6,984 nt of DNA from Rhodospirillaceae bacterium. GTDB taxonomy: Bacteria; Pseudomonadota; Alphaproteobacteria; Rhodospirillales; Magnetovibrionaceae. The position numbers were made by a program, and so were the translations under genes. The stretch lies in NCBI GenBank assembly GCA_029881835.1, contig JAOULV010000074.1, forward strand, positions 1 to 6,984, read 5' to 3'. Each line of letters begins with the position of its first letter. Position 1 is the first letter of the stretch. Positions 1 through 6,984 of the stretch are shown here, piece by piece. The notes beneath the pieces were generated by a model. The model did not search any database. It saw only the letters and a list, made by a program, of their open reading frames with translations, and had not been told where the DNA came from.

Positions 1-779
1 AACCGCGGTACTTAATCACGATATTGCTGAATATGTCCAGCTTGCCAAGGCGGCAAAAGATGCCGGAATTGAAAAAATAATTTCTTTTGGCGGCGATGAA
101 GATGCCGATGTTCATCTTGTATCGTTTGAGGTTGGGGCAAAAGGATCGGATGTAAGTGTTACAATAAATGATAAACGCATTGATTACCGGGTTGGCATTG
201 CAGGTAGACACTGGGTAATGAATTCGCTTTGTGTGCTTGCCGGCGTTCTTGCGGTTAACGGCAACATTGAAAGTGCGGCCAAAGCCATGGCGCACATAAC
301 CCCGGCCAAGGGCAGGGGCGAGCGCTTTATCATAAAACTTGATTACGGCAACTTTACCTTAATTGACGAAAGCTATAATGCATCGCCCGCTTCCATGAAA
401 GCCGCGATTGAGGTTCTTTCAGCTGAAGCAGTGGCCAATGGCGGGCGCAGAATTGCCGTATTGGGCGACATGTTGGAATTAGGCGCAGAAACCATTCCCG
501 CGCACCGCGGCTTGGCGCATGAATTAGAAAATTCTGGAATTGATATGGTGTTTACAGTTGGCGAAGCGATGGAAAATCTATGGAGCAACCTTCCGGATAA
601 AATGAAAGCAAAACAATTTGCAACTGCTGAGCTAGCAAGCGGATACCTGCCCGGCGTATTACATGAAGGTGACGTTGTAATGGTAAAAGGTTCAGCCGGG
701 GTTCGTATGGGAAGCGTAGTTTCCACCATCAAGGCGCTTGATCAAATTAAAAATTCAACAACAAAAGAAGGGAATAAAG

Positions 780-790
<11 letters not shown>
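1..790 (+). CDS. murF: MurF, UDP-MurNAc-tripeptide--D-Ala-D-Ala ligase (3' part)
   Basis: Cytoplasmic ATP-dependent Mur ligase that joins D-Ala-D-Ala to UDP-MurNAc-tripeptide, the last soluble step of the pentapeptide precursor. The gene is cut by the left edge. The frame is open from base 2 with no stop, so the ATG at 218 is internal. About 262 residues are visible, against roughly 450 for the family, so the N-terminal UDP-binding domain and the ATP P-loop lie outside. Seen in order: TAVLNHD (the central-domain AVLN element), GRHWVMNSL near 200-230 (the Mur-ligase G-H-N segment), [18 protein letters not shown] at about 364-397 (the MurF D-x-YN-x-P-x-SM motif opening the C-terminal domain), [12 protein letters not shown], and a terminal [10 protein letters not shown]. 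The last 11 bases overlap the start of mraY. Motifs and the mraY neighbour make the identity secure. Confidence 0.96.
767..772 (+). promoter_or_regulatory. Ribosome binding site for mraY
   Basis: The bases GAAGGG lie 7 nt before the ATG at 780, inside the 3' end of murF. This supports the start at 780 over the in-frame ATG at 738, which would add 14 lysine- and glutamine-rich residues that do not look like a MraY N-terminus. Confidence 0.7.
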
Positions 791-1868
<1,078 letters not shown>

Positions 1869-1881
1869 CGGAAAAACAAAA

Positions 1882-3009
1882 ATGAATACATTTGCCCGTA
1901 CCGATACATCAATAATTGGCCGCTGGTGGTGGACCATAGACCGCTGGACATTGGTTGCAATAGTTGCACTTTCGGCGCTTGGTGCCATTTTAACACTGGC
2001 CGCATCGCCCGCCGTGGCCGAACGCATTGGTTTGGAAAATTATCACTTTGTCCGCAGGCAATTTATGTTTTTACCGCTGGGCATAGTCATAATGTTGGCA
2101 ACATCGATGCTAACCCCGCGTGGGGTCAGGCGAATTTCCCTTGGGGTTTTTGCGGTTTCAATTATTTTGATGGTAGCGGTTTTGTTTTTTGGAACCGAAA
2201 TAAAAGGCGCCACCAGGTGGCTTTCCCTTGGCGGGCTTTCACTACAACCATCTGAATTTATCAAGCCAAGCTTCGCGGTAATAGCCGCGTGGATGTTTTC
2301 TTCACAAAAATTAGACGATGAAATACCCGGATACGCAATTGCCACCGGGCTTTGGGTGCTGGTTACCGGATTATTATTATTGCAGCCAGATTTCGGGATG
2401 AGCGTGGTGGTATCGGTGGTATGGGGTGTGCAGTTTTTTATTGCCGGCCTACCGTGGATTTTAGTAGCGGCGGTTGCGCTATTGTTTTTATTAGGCGGCA
2501 TTGGCGCATACTTTGCGTTTGATCATGTACGTGGACGGATAGATAGATTTTTAGATCCATCCGTTGGTGATGGTTATCAAGTTGATCGCGCCTTAAGCGC
2601 ATTTCAAAATGGCGGTTTGTTTGGTCGCGGCCCGGGCGAAGGGCGGGTTAAAGAGGTGCTTCCCGATGCCCACACCGATTTTATTCTTGCGGTAGCAGGC
2701 GAAGAATTCGGCCTGCTTGTTTGCTTGTTAGTTGTGGTGTTGTTTGCATTTATTGTGTTGCGCGGGTTTTCCAGAACATTTCGCGATACCGATTTTTTTG
2801 TGGTGGTTGCCACCACCGGGCTTCTTACACAGTTTGCCTTGCAGGCAATAATAAATATTGCGTCCACCACAAACCTTATGCCGCCCAAGGGCATGACGTT
2901 ACCGTTTATTTCATACGGTGGTTCATCAACCATAGCACTTGCTTTTGGTATGGGTCTGGTTTTGGCCTTGACCAGATTTCGCCCCAAAGTAGGAGGGGTC
3001 AAATTATGA
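1882..3009 (+). CDS. ftsW: FtsW, septal SEDS peptidoglycan glycosyltransferase
   Basis: SEDS-family membrane protein that polymerises lipid II into glycan strands at the division septum with its partner class B PBP (FtsI). The product has 375 residues with about ten predicted membrane segments. Family blocks seen: GATRWLSLGGLSLQPSEFIK at 109-128, LLLQPDFGMSVV at 165-176, GYQVDRALSAFQNGGLFGRG at 231-250, then PGEGRVKEVLPDAHTDFI at 251-268, where D266 is the conserved catalytic Asp of SEDS enzymes, and LMPPKGMTLPFISYGGSS at 332-349. The N-terminus FARTDTSIIGRWWWTIDRW resembles alphaproteobacterial FtsW as I remember it. It could be confused with RodA, but the dcw context and the GEGxVKxxLPDAHTDF form favour FtsW. 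The upstream Shine-Dalgarno is weak (GGAA at 1870-1873, 8 nt before the ATG). The stop overlaps the murG start as ATGA. Confidence 0.97.
   Translation: MNTFARTDTSIIGRWWWTIDRWTLVAIVALSALGAILTLAASPAVAERIGLENYHFVRRQFMFLPLGIVIMLATSMLTPRGVRRISLGVFAVSIILMVAVLFFGTEIKGATRWLSLGGLSLQPSEFIKPSFAVIAAWMFSSQKLDDEIPGYAIATGLWVLVTGLLLLQPDFGMSVVVSVVWGVQFFIAGLPWILVAAVALLFLLGGIGAYFAFDHVRGRIDRFLDPSVGDGYQVDRALSAFQNGGLFGRGPGEGRVKEVLPDAHTDFILAVAGEEFGLLVCLLVVVLFAFIVLRGFSRTFRDTDFFVVVATTGLLTQFALQAIINIASTTNLMPPKGMTLPFISYGGSSTIALAFGMGLVLALTRFRPKVGGVKL
2793..2816 (+). other. T7 run followed by a perfect 7-bp hairpin inside ftsW
   Basis: Seven T at 2793-2799 fall in frame as T TTT TTT (codons F305 and F306). They are followed immediately by GTGGTGG (2800-2806), the loop TTG, and CCACCAC (2810-2816), a perfect stem. 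The T run is on the 5' side of the stem, so this is not an intrinsic terminator on the + strand. The sequence is certain; any function is conjecture, because Phe, Val and Thr codons of a membrane protein could produce it by chance. Confidence 0.35.
2991..2996 (+). promoter_or_regulatory. Ribosome binding site for murG
   Basis: A full AGGAGG lies 9 nt before the ATG at 3006, within the last codons of ftsW. It is one of the two strongest Shine-Dalgarno sites in the window. It selects 3006 as the murG start, although the same frame stays open upstream to an ATG at 2721. Confidence 0.85.
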
Positions 3010-4145
3010 GCTATAATCAAAGCAAACAAATGCCATTGGTTATTCTTGCGGCGGGTGGTACCGGCGGGCATATTTTCCCGGCCGAAGCGTTGGCGGGCGA
3101 ACTTAAAAACCGTGGGTTCAGATTGGGTCTTATAACCGATCGTCGCGGAAGCGCGTTTAGGGGAACTTTAGGTGAAATTGAAAACCACCGAATTCTTGCA
3201 GGCGGCATCGCCGGAAAAAGTATAATAAAAAAAATCATAAGCGTTGGTGAATTGGCGATCGGCACATTGCAAGCCTATTTGTTGTTGCGCAGGCTTAAAC
3301 CCGCGTGCGTTATCGGGTTTGGCGGTTATGCTTCGCTACCGACCATGATGGCCGCCGCCATGTCTTCGATTGGCTGTGTAATTCATGAACAAAATGCATT
3401 GTTGGGCCGCGCCAACAGATTGCTTGCCCCGCGCATGGCAAAAATTGCTACTTCATTTTCTGAAATGCGCGGTTTGCCCGAAGGGACGGCTGATAAGGTT
3501 GTTGTTACCGGTATGCCGGTACGTAGCCAAATTGCCGAAAAACGTGAACACCCATATCCCGATGCCGAAGGCGATGGCGCGGTGAACATTTTGGTTATTG
3601 GCGGGTCCCAAGGGGCAACGGTTTTAAGCGAGGTTGTGCCATCGGCATTGGACCGAATGGATAAAAAAATACGCGACCGCATTCACGTTACCCAACAATG
3701 CCGCGAAGAAGATTTAGCTGCGGTGGGCAGAACCTATCAGGCAAACAATATAAAGGCCGATCTTGCGACATTTATTTCCGATGTACCCGAACGTTTAGCC
3801 AATGCACATTTGGTAATCGCACGCTCAGGTGCATCAACGGTGGCCGAGATTTTAGCCGTGGGAAGGCCGTCAATTTTGATACCTTACCCCTTTGCCGCAG
3901 ATGACCATCAAACATTCAATGCCCGCGCGGTTGATGGTGCCGGGGCCGGGTGGATAATGCCGCAAAATTCATTCACCGCCGAAAATCTTGCGGCCCGGCT
4001 GGATTCACTTTTTGGTTTGCCGGCGGTATTGAAAAAAACAGCCCTGTCGGCACATCAGCTTGGCCGTTCGGATGCCGCCCAGCGGTTGGCTGATGTTGTA
4101 AGCTTGGTTGTGGCCACAACCGATAACGGGAGTACGGTAAAATGA
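3006..4145 (+). CDS. murG: MurG, lipid II synthase (GlcNAc transferase)
   Basis: Peripheral inner-membrane GT-B glycosyltransferase that adds GlcNAc from UDP-GlcNAc to lipid I, giving lipid II. The product has 379 residues, slightly longer than the 355 of E. coli. N-domain: [16 protein letters not shown] at 15-30 holds the glycine-rich GGTGGH loop, followed by GFGGYASLP at 104-112 and [15 protein letters not shown] at 127-141. C-domain: [11 protein letters not shown] at 197-207, RSGASTVAE at 273-281, and DDHQTFNA at 299-306, the UDP-GlcNAc-binding end with the conserved Gln and Asn. The start is set by the strong Shine-Dalgarno and by the family N-terminus, which normally begins shortly before the GGTGGH loop. 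Both ends overlap neighbouring genes by 4 nt (ATGA), so translational coupling with ftsW and murC is likely. An A8 run at 3227-3234 encodes the Lys-Lys pair K75/K76. Confidence 0.98.
   Translation: MSYNQSKQMPLVILAAGGTGGHIFPAEALAGELKNRGFRLGLITDRRGSAFRGTLGEIENHRILAGGIAGKSIIKKIISVGELAIGTLQAYLLLRRLKPACVIGFGGYASLPTMMAAAMSSIGCVIHEQNALLGRANRLLAPRMAKIATSFSEMRGLPEGTADKVVVTGMPVRSQIAEKREHPYPDAEGDGAVNILVIGGSQGATVLSEVVPSALDRMDKKIRDRIHVTQQCREEDLAAVGRTYQANNIKADLATFISDVPERLANAHLVIARSGASTVAEILAVGRPSILIPYPFAADDHQTFNARAVDGAGAGWIMPQNSFTAENLAARLDSLFGLPAVLKKTALSAHQLGRSDAAQRLADVVSLVVATTDNGSTVK
4128..4132 (+). promoter_or_regulatory. Ribosome binding site for murC
   Basis: GGGAG lies 9 nt before the ATG at 4142, inside the end of murG. 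It supports reinitiation at the ATGA overlap. Confidence 0.6.
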
Positions 4146-5575
4146 GAGCGCTTCCATTATCTATTGGCACTATACATTTTGTCGGCATTGGCGGCATCGG
4201 CATGAGCGGCATAGCAGAAGTTTTGCACAGCCTTGGTTATTCGGTGCAAGGTTCAGACCAATCCGAAAGCGCCAATGTCAAAAGGTTGCAAAAACACGGA
4301 ATCAAGGTTCAGGTCGGTCACAATGAAGAAAATGTTGAAGGTGCCGAAGTTTTGGTTATTTCGTCGGCGGTAAAATCTGATAACCCCGAAGTACAAGCGG
4401 CGCGCAAAAATATGATACCGGTTGTACGCCGGGCCGAAATGTTGGCCGAGCTAATGCGCCTTAAATGGTCAATCGCCGTTGGCGGCACCCATGGTAAAAC
4501 CACCACCACGTCACTAATTGCCCACCTAATTGATACCGCGGGGATGGATCCAACGGTTATTAACGGCGGCATAATTAACGCCTGGGGGTCAAACGCCCGC
4601 TTAGGAAGTGGCGAATGGATGGTCGCCGAAGCCGATGAAAGCGACGGAACATTTTTAAAACTTCCGGCAACCATTGCGGTTGTAACCAATATTGATCCTG
4701 AACATTTAGATCATTATGGATCGTTTGATAAATTACGCGCCGCGTTCGTATCGTTTGTCGAAAATATTCCGTTTTATGGTTTTGCCGCCCTTTGCATTGA
4801 CCACGTTGAAGTTCAGGCGTTAATACCAAAAGTATCGGACCGGCGGATTATTACTTATGGGTTTAATCCCCAAGCAATGGTGCGCGGTGAAAACCTGCGC
4901 ACCGATCCATCCGGGGTAACGTTTGATATTGTCTTTACGGCCTTTTCCGGAATGGATGGTGAAACCTTAAAAGATATTCATCTTCCCATGTTTGGAAGAC
5001 ACAATGTACAAAACGCATTGGCCGCCGCCACCATGGCGCGCGAGATGGGGATTGAAAACGATACCCTTAGAAAAGCGTTTGCAAACTTTGAGGGGGTAAA
5101 TCGGCGCTTTACCAAAACCGGCGTCGCTGGCGACGTTACCATTATTGATGATTACGGCCACCATCCGGTTGAAATTTCAGCCGTGCTAAGGGCCGCGCGC
5201 GAAGCAACCCAGGGCAAGGTAATAGCCGTGGTTCAACCCCACCGTTATTCTCGCTTGCACGATTTATTCGAAGAATTTTGCACCTGCTTTAACGATGCCG
5301 ACGCGGTGATTGTCGCAGATGTGTATGCGGCAGGGGAAAAACCCATAGACGGGGTCAATCGCGATGCATTGGTTGCGGGCCTGCGTGAACGTGGCCACCG
5401 CCTAGTTTTGCCGCTTTCGGGCTCTGATGCGCTGGCGGGTGAAGTGCACAAACTGGCAAAGCCCGGCGACATGGTTGTTTGTTTGGGTGCCGGCGATATC
5501 ACTTATTGGGCGCATTCGCTTCCGGGTGAACTTGAAACATTGATAAATAAATCCAGTGATGGAGGTAAGGGTTAA
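4142..5575 (+). CDS. murC: MurC, UDP-MurNAc--L-alanine ligase
   Basis: Cytoplasmic ATP-dependent ligase that adds L-Ala, the first residue of the stem peptide, to UDP-MurNAc. The product has 477 residues, a normal length for MurC. Domain 1 starts with the Rossmann-like loop [15 protein letters not shown] at 12-25 and GSD at 37-39. The central ATPase domain carries the P-loop [11 protein letters not shown] at 114-124, EADESDGTF at 163-171, [12 protein letters not shown] at 182-193 and [11 protein letters not shown] at 285-295. The C-terminal domain has [10 protein letters not shown] at 336-345, QPHRYSRL at 365-372, DVYAAGE at 393-399 and GAGDIT at 449-454. The [12 protein letters not shown] start and DDYGHHP separate MurC from MurD, MurE and MurF, so this gene is not the missing murD. 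It begins on an ATGA overlap with murG, and murB starts on the base after its stop. Confidence 0.98.
   Translation: MRALPLSIGTIHFVGIGGIGMSGIAEVLHSLGYSVQGSDQSESANVKRLQKHGIKVQVGHNEENVEGAEVLVISSAVKSDNPEVQAARKNMIPVVRRAEMLAELMRLKWSIAVGGTHGKTTTTSLIAHLIDTAGMDPTVINGGIINAWGSNARLGSGEWMVAEADESDGTFLKLPATIAVVTNIDPEHLDHYGSFDKLRAAFVSFVENIPFYGFAALCIDHVEVQALIPKVSDRRIITYGFNPQAMVRGENLRTDPSGVTFDIVFTAFSGMDGETLKDIHLPMFGRHNVQNALAAATMAREMGIENDTLRKAFANFEGVNRRFTKTGVAGDVTIIDDYGHHPVEISAVLRAAREATQGKVIAVVQPHRYSRLHDLFEEFCTCFNDADAVIVADVYAAGEKPIDGVNRDALVAGLRERGHRLVLPLSGSDALAGEVHKLAKPGDMVVCLGAGDITYWAHSLPGELETLINKSSDGGKG
5561..5571 (+). promoter_or_regulatory. Ribosome binding site for murB
   Basis: GGAGGT at 5561-5566 is followed by AAGGG at 5567-5571. 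The first lies 9 nt before the ATG at 5576; the second lies 7 nt before the adjacent ATG at 5579. Two tandem ATG codons follow, so the exact start is uncertain by one codon. I took 5576. Confidence 0.7.
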
Positions 5576-6517
5576 ATGATGGCATCACCGGCCAGCACCC
5601 AGTCACTTGTTTCGCGCTTGCCATCCGTGAGGGGCAGGCTTAGCGAAAACGCCGACCTATCGCGCGTTACATGGTTTAGGGTTGGCGGCCCGGCAGAAGT
5701 TTTATTTAAACCCGAAGACACTGATGACCTTGCGAATTTTTTAAAAAACCGCCCAAAAGATGTTCCCATTACCATTATCGGCGTTGGCTCTAATCTGTTG
5801 GTTAGGGATGGCGGCATTCCCGGCGTGGTGGTGCGTTTGGGTCGCGCCTTTGCCGAAATAAAATGCGTAGGCGCAGATATAATATGCGGTGCCGGTGCGT
5901 TAGACGGCAATGTTGCGTTGAGCGCCGCCAATGCAGGAATTTCTGGACTGGAATTTTTAGTCGGTGTCCCCGGTACAATCGGTGGGGCATTACGTATGAA
6001 CGCTGGCGCTTACGGCGGGGAAATAAAAGACATAGTGGTAAGCGCGGTTGCCCTAGATATGGACGGAAGCAAACACGAACTAGAAGTAAGCGAGCTTGGA
6101 TTTAGTTATCGTAAAAGCTCGGTTCCTGAAGATTGGATTTTTGTTGAATGCCAGCTACGCGGACATGTTGGCATAAAGGAAGATATCATTGCCCGGATGG
6201 AAGATATCAAATCGGTGCGTGAACAATCCCAACCCATCAGAACCTCAACCGGTGGTTCAACATTTAAAAACCCCGAGGGCCACAAAGCATGGCAGTTGAT
6301 AGATGATGCCGGATGTCGCGGTTTGCGCGTGGGTGGGGCAGTGATTTCTGAAAAACACTGCAATTTTATCGTCAACGATAAAGATGCAACCGCTAGCGAT
6401 ATTGAAGACTTGGGCGAAGAAGTGCGCAAACGGGTAAAAGCCAATTCAGGAATTGATCTGCAGTGGGAAATTAGGCGCATCGGATCTCGCTTGAACGAAA
6501 AGGGGGCGGTTCAATGA
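5576..6517 (+). CDS. murB: MurB, UDP-N-acetylenolpyruvoylglucosamine reductase
   Basis: Cytoplasmic FAD enzyme that uses NADPH to reduce UDP-GlcNAc-enolpyruvate to UDP-MurNAc, the substrate of MurC encoded just upstream. The product has 313 residues, a length and arrangement like type II MurB proteins. FAD-domain blocks: TWFRVGGPAEVLF at 32-44, GVGSNLLVRDGGIPGVVVRL at 69-88, and GLEFLVGVPGTIGGALRMNA at 124-143, followed by GAYGGE at 144-149. Substrate domain: LGFSYRKS at 174-181 with Y178/R179, GGSTFKNP at 226-233 with S228 as the likely proton donor, AGCRGLRVGGA at 245-255, SEKHCNFIVN at 258-267, and WEIRRIG at 297-303 with E298 as the likely catalytic Glu. Placement between murC and ddl is typical of Alphaproteobacteria. 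The stop overlaps the ddl start as ATGA. Confidence 0.98.
   Translation: MMASPASTQSLVSRLPSVRGRLSENADLSRVTWFRVGGPAEVLFKPEDTDDLANFLKNRPKDVPITIIGVGSNLLVRDGGIPGVVVRLGRAFAEIKCVGADIICGAGALDGNVALSAANAGISGLEFLVGVPGTIGGALRMNAGAYGGEIKDIVVSAVALDMDGSKHELEVSELGFSYRKSSVPEDWIFVECQLRGHVGIKEDIIARMEDIKSVREQSQPIRTSTGGSTFKNPEGHKAWQLIDDAGCRGLRVGGAVISEKHCNFIVNDKDATASDIEDLGEEVRKRVKANSGIDLQWEIRRIGSRLNEKGAVQ
6501..6506 (+). promoter_or_regulatory. Ribosome binding site for ddl
   Basis: AGGGGG lies 7 nt before the ATG at 6514, inside the end of murB. It fixes the ddl start at the ATGA overlap. Confidence 0.65.
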
Positions 6518-6984
6518 GCGTGAATAAAAACCACAAAAATGTTGCGGTGCTAATGGGCGGGGCCTCGGCCGAGCGTGAAGTATCGCTGGTGTCGGGCAGG
6601 GCTGTGGCGAGCGCGCTTAAAAATGTTGGTTATTCGGTTAATGAAATTGACGCTGGGCGTGACATCGGTGCGCTGGCGCGCGCACTAGAACCAAAGCCAG
6701 ACGTGGTTTTTAACGCGCTTCACGGGCGGTTCGGTGAAGACGGCGCAATTCAGGGCGTGCTGAATATTATGGGCATTCCTTACACCCACTCGGGCCTTAT
6801 GGCATCTTCCATCGCCATGGATAAACCAATGGCCAAAAGGCTTTTTGCCCAGGCCGGCATCAAGGTTGCCCCCCATGTAATGGCCGGGCGTGACGATATC
6901 TTGCATGGCCGGGTTATGGCCCCGCCATACGTAATAAAGCCCATTAACGAAGGATCAAGTGTTGATGTGCATATTATTCACGAA
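6514..6984 (+). CDS. ddl: Ddl, D-alanine--D-alanine ligase (5' part)
   Basis: ATP-grasp ligase of the cytoplasm that makes D-Ala-D-Ala, the substrate of MurF at the other end of this window. The gene runs off the right edge with no stop. It shows 157 residues of a family usually near 300-310, covering the N-terminal domain and the start of the central ATP-grasp domain. Seen: AVLMGGASAEREVSLVSG at 11-28 with E20 (equivalent to E. coli DdlB E15), FNALHGRFGEDGAIQG at 66-81, PYTHSGLMASSIAMDK at 89-104, and YVIKPINEGSSVDV at 139-152, which matches the VxKPxxEGSS ATP-binding loop. D151 stands where the family normally has Gly (EGSSVG). The metal- and ATP-binding C-terminal part is outside. The start overlaps the murB stop as ATGA. 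ftsQ, ftsA and ftsZ would be expected next. Confidence 0.96.
   Translation, partial: MSVNKNHKNVAVLMGGASAEREVSLVSGRAVASALKNVGYSVNEIDAGRDIGALARALEPKPDVVFNALHGRFGEDGAIQGVLNIMGIPYTHSGLMASSIAMDKPMAKRLFAQAGIKVAPHVMAGRDDILHGRVMAPPYVIKPINEGSSVDVHIIHE

Noticed and set aside
738..779. Alternative upstream start for mraY
   Set aside because: It would add a lysine/glutamine-rich tail foreign to MraY. The ATG at 780 has a good Shine-Dalgarno and gives the family's normal N-terminus and length.
1869..1881. Possible promoter or small RNA in the mraY-ftsW gap
   Set aside because: Thirteen bases are too few, and they look only like a weak ribosome binding site followed by A-rich sequence.
2209..2221. GCCACC-A-GGTGGC inverted repeat in ftsW
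   Set aside because: The one-base centre cannot form a stable loop, and the bases encode the conserved GATRW motif. It is probably chance.
2721..3005. Long in-frame extension upstream of murG, starting with ATG at 2721
   Set aside because: It overlaps conserved ftsW coding sequence in another frame, encodes no family-like residues, and the ATG at 3006 has a full AGGAGG. Its only interest is as the -1 frame discussed in the findings.
2043..3071. Antisense open frames of about 150 codons at 2043-2501 and 2604-3071
   Set aside because: They lie opposite strongly conserved ftsW, have no recognisable motifs, and show the low-complexity composition (Thr, Pro, Asn) expected of a mirror of membrane-protein codons.
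3227..3234. A8 run in murG, also in phase as A AAA AAA
   Set aside because: It encodes Lys-Lys in a normal MurG position. The -1 frame stops within a few codons, and no stem was noticed downstream. At most it is a site of rare slippage or a sequencing indel risk.
5737..5748. T6A6 perfect palindrome in murB
   Set aside because: It encodes FLK in a conserved region, has no loop and no GC stem, and ends no gene, so it is neither a terminator nor a convincing operator.

Overview
The window is a piece of a chromosomal dcw (division and cell wall) operon, with every gene on the + strand. The order is murF (3' part), mraY, ftsW, murG, murC, murB, ddl (5' part). All seven proteins carry the hallmark motifs of their families. 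The murC-murB-ddl order points to an alphaproteobacterium. So do protein details such as the FtsW N-terminus (FARTDTS...GRWWWT.DRW) and the MurB stretch around SEKHCNFIV. My impression is of a Rhodospirillales-like or similar lineage with medium G+C, but this rests on remembered resemblance, not a search.

Layout: murF runs in from the left edge to 790. mraY (780-1868) overlaps it by 11 nt. After a 13-nt gap comes ftsW (1882-3009). murG (3006-4145) and murC (4142-5575) each start on an ATGA overlap with the preceding stop. murB (5576-6517) starts on the base after the murC stop. ddl (6514 to the right edge) again starts on an ATGA overlap. The 13 nt between mraY and ftsW are the only non-coding bases, so there is no room for RNA genes, mobile elements, arrays or terminators. 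No convincing promoter was seen, and transcription presumably starts upstream of the window.

Together the genes cover most of peptidoglycan precursor synthesis and its export-side polymerisation. MurB and MurC act early, making UDP-MurNAc and adding L-Ala. Ddl makes D-Ala-D-Ala, which MurF adds to finish the UDP-MurNAc-pentapeptide. MraY and MurG build lipid I and lipid II at the inner face of the membrane. FtsW polymerises lipid II at the septum.

The region is conserved housekeeping DNA, and I found no undescribed system. The main points for a second look are the absence of murD from its usual place between mraY and ftsW, and a T7 run followed by a perfect hairpin near the 3' end of ftsW, where a -1 shift would open directly into murG. 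A third is a Gly-to-Asp difference in the Ddl ATP-binding loop.
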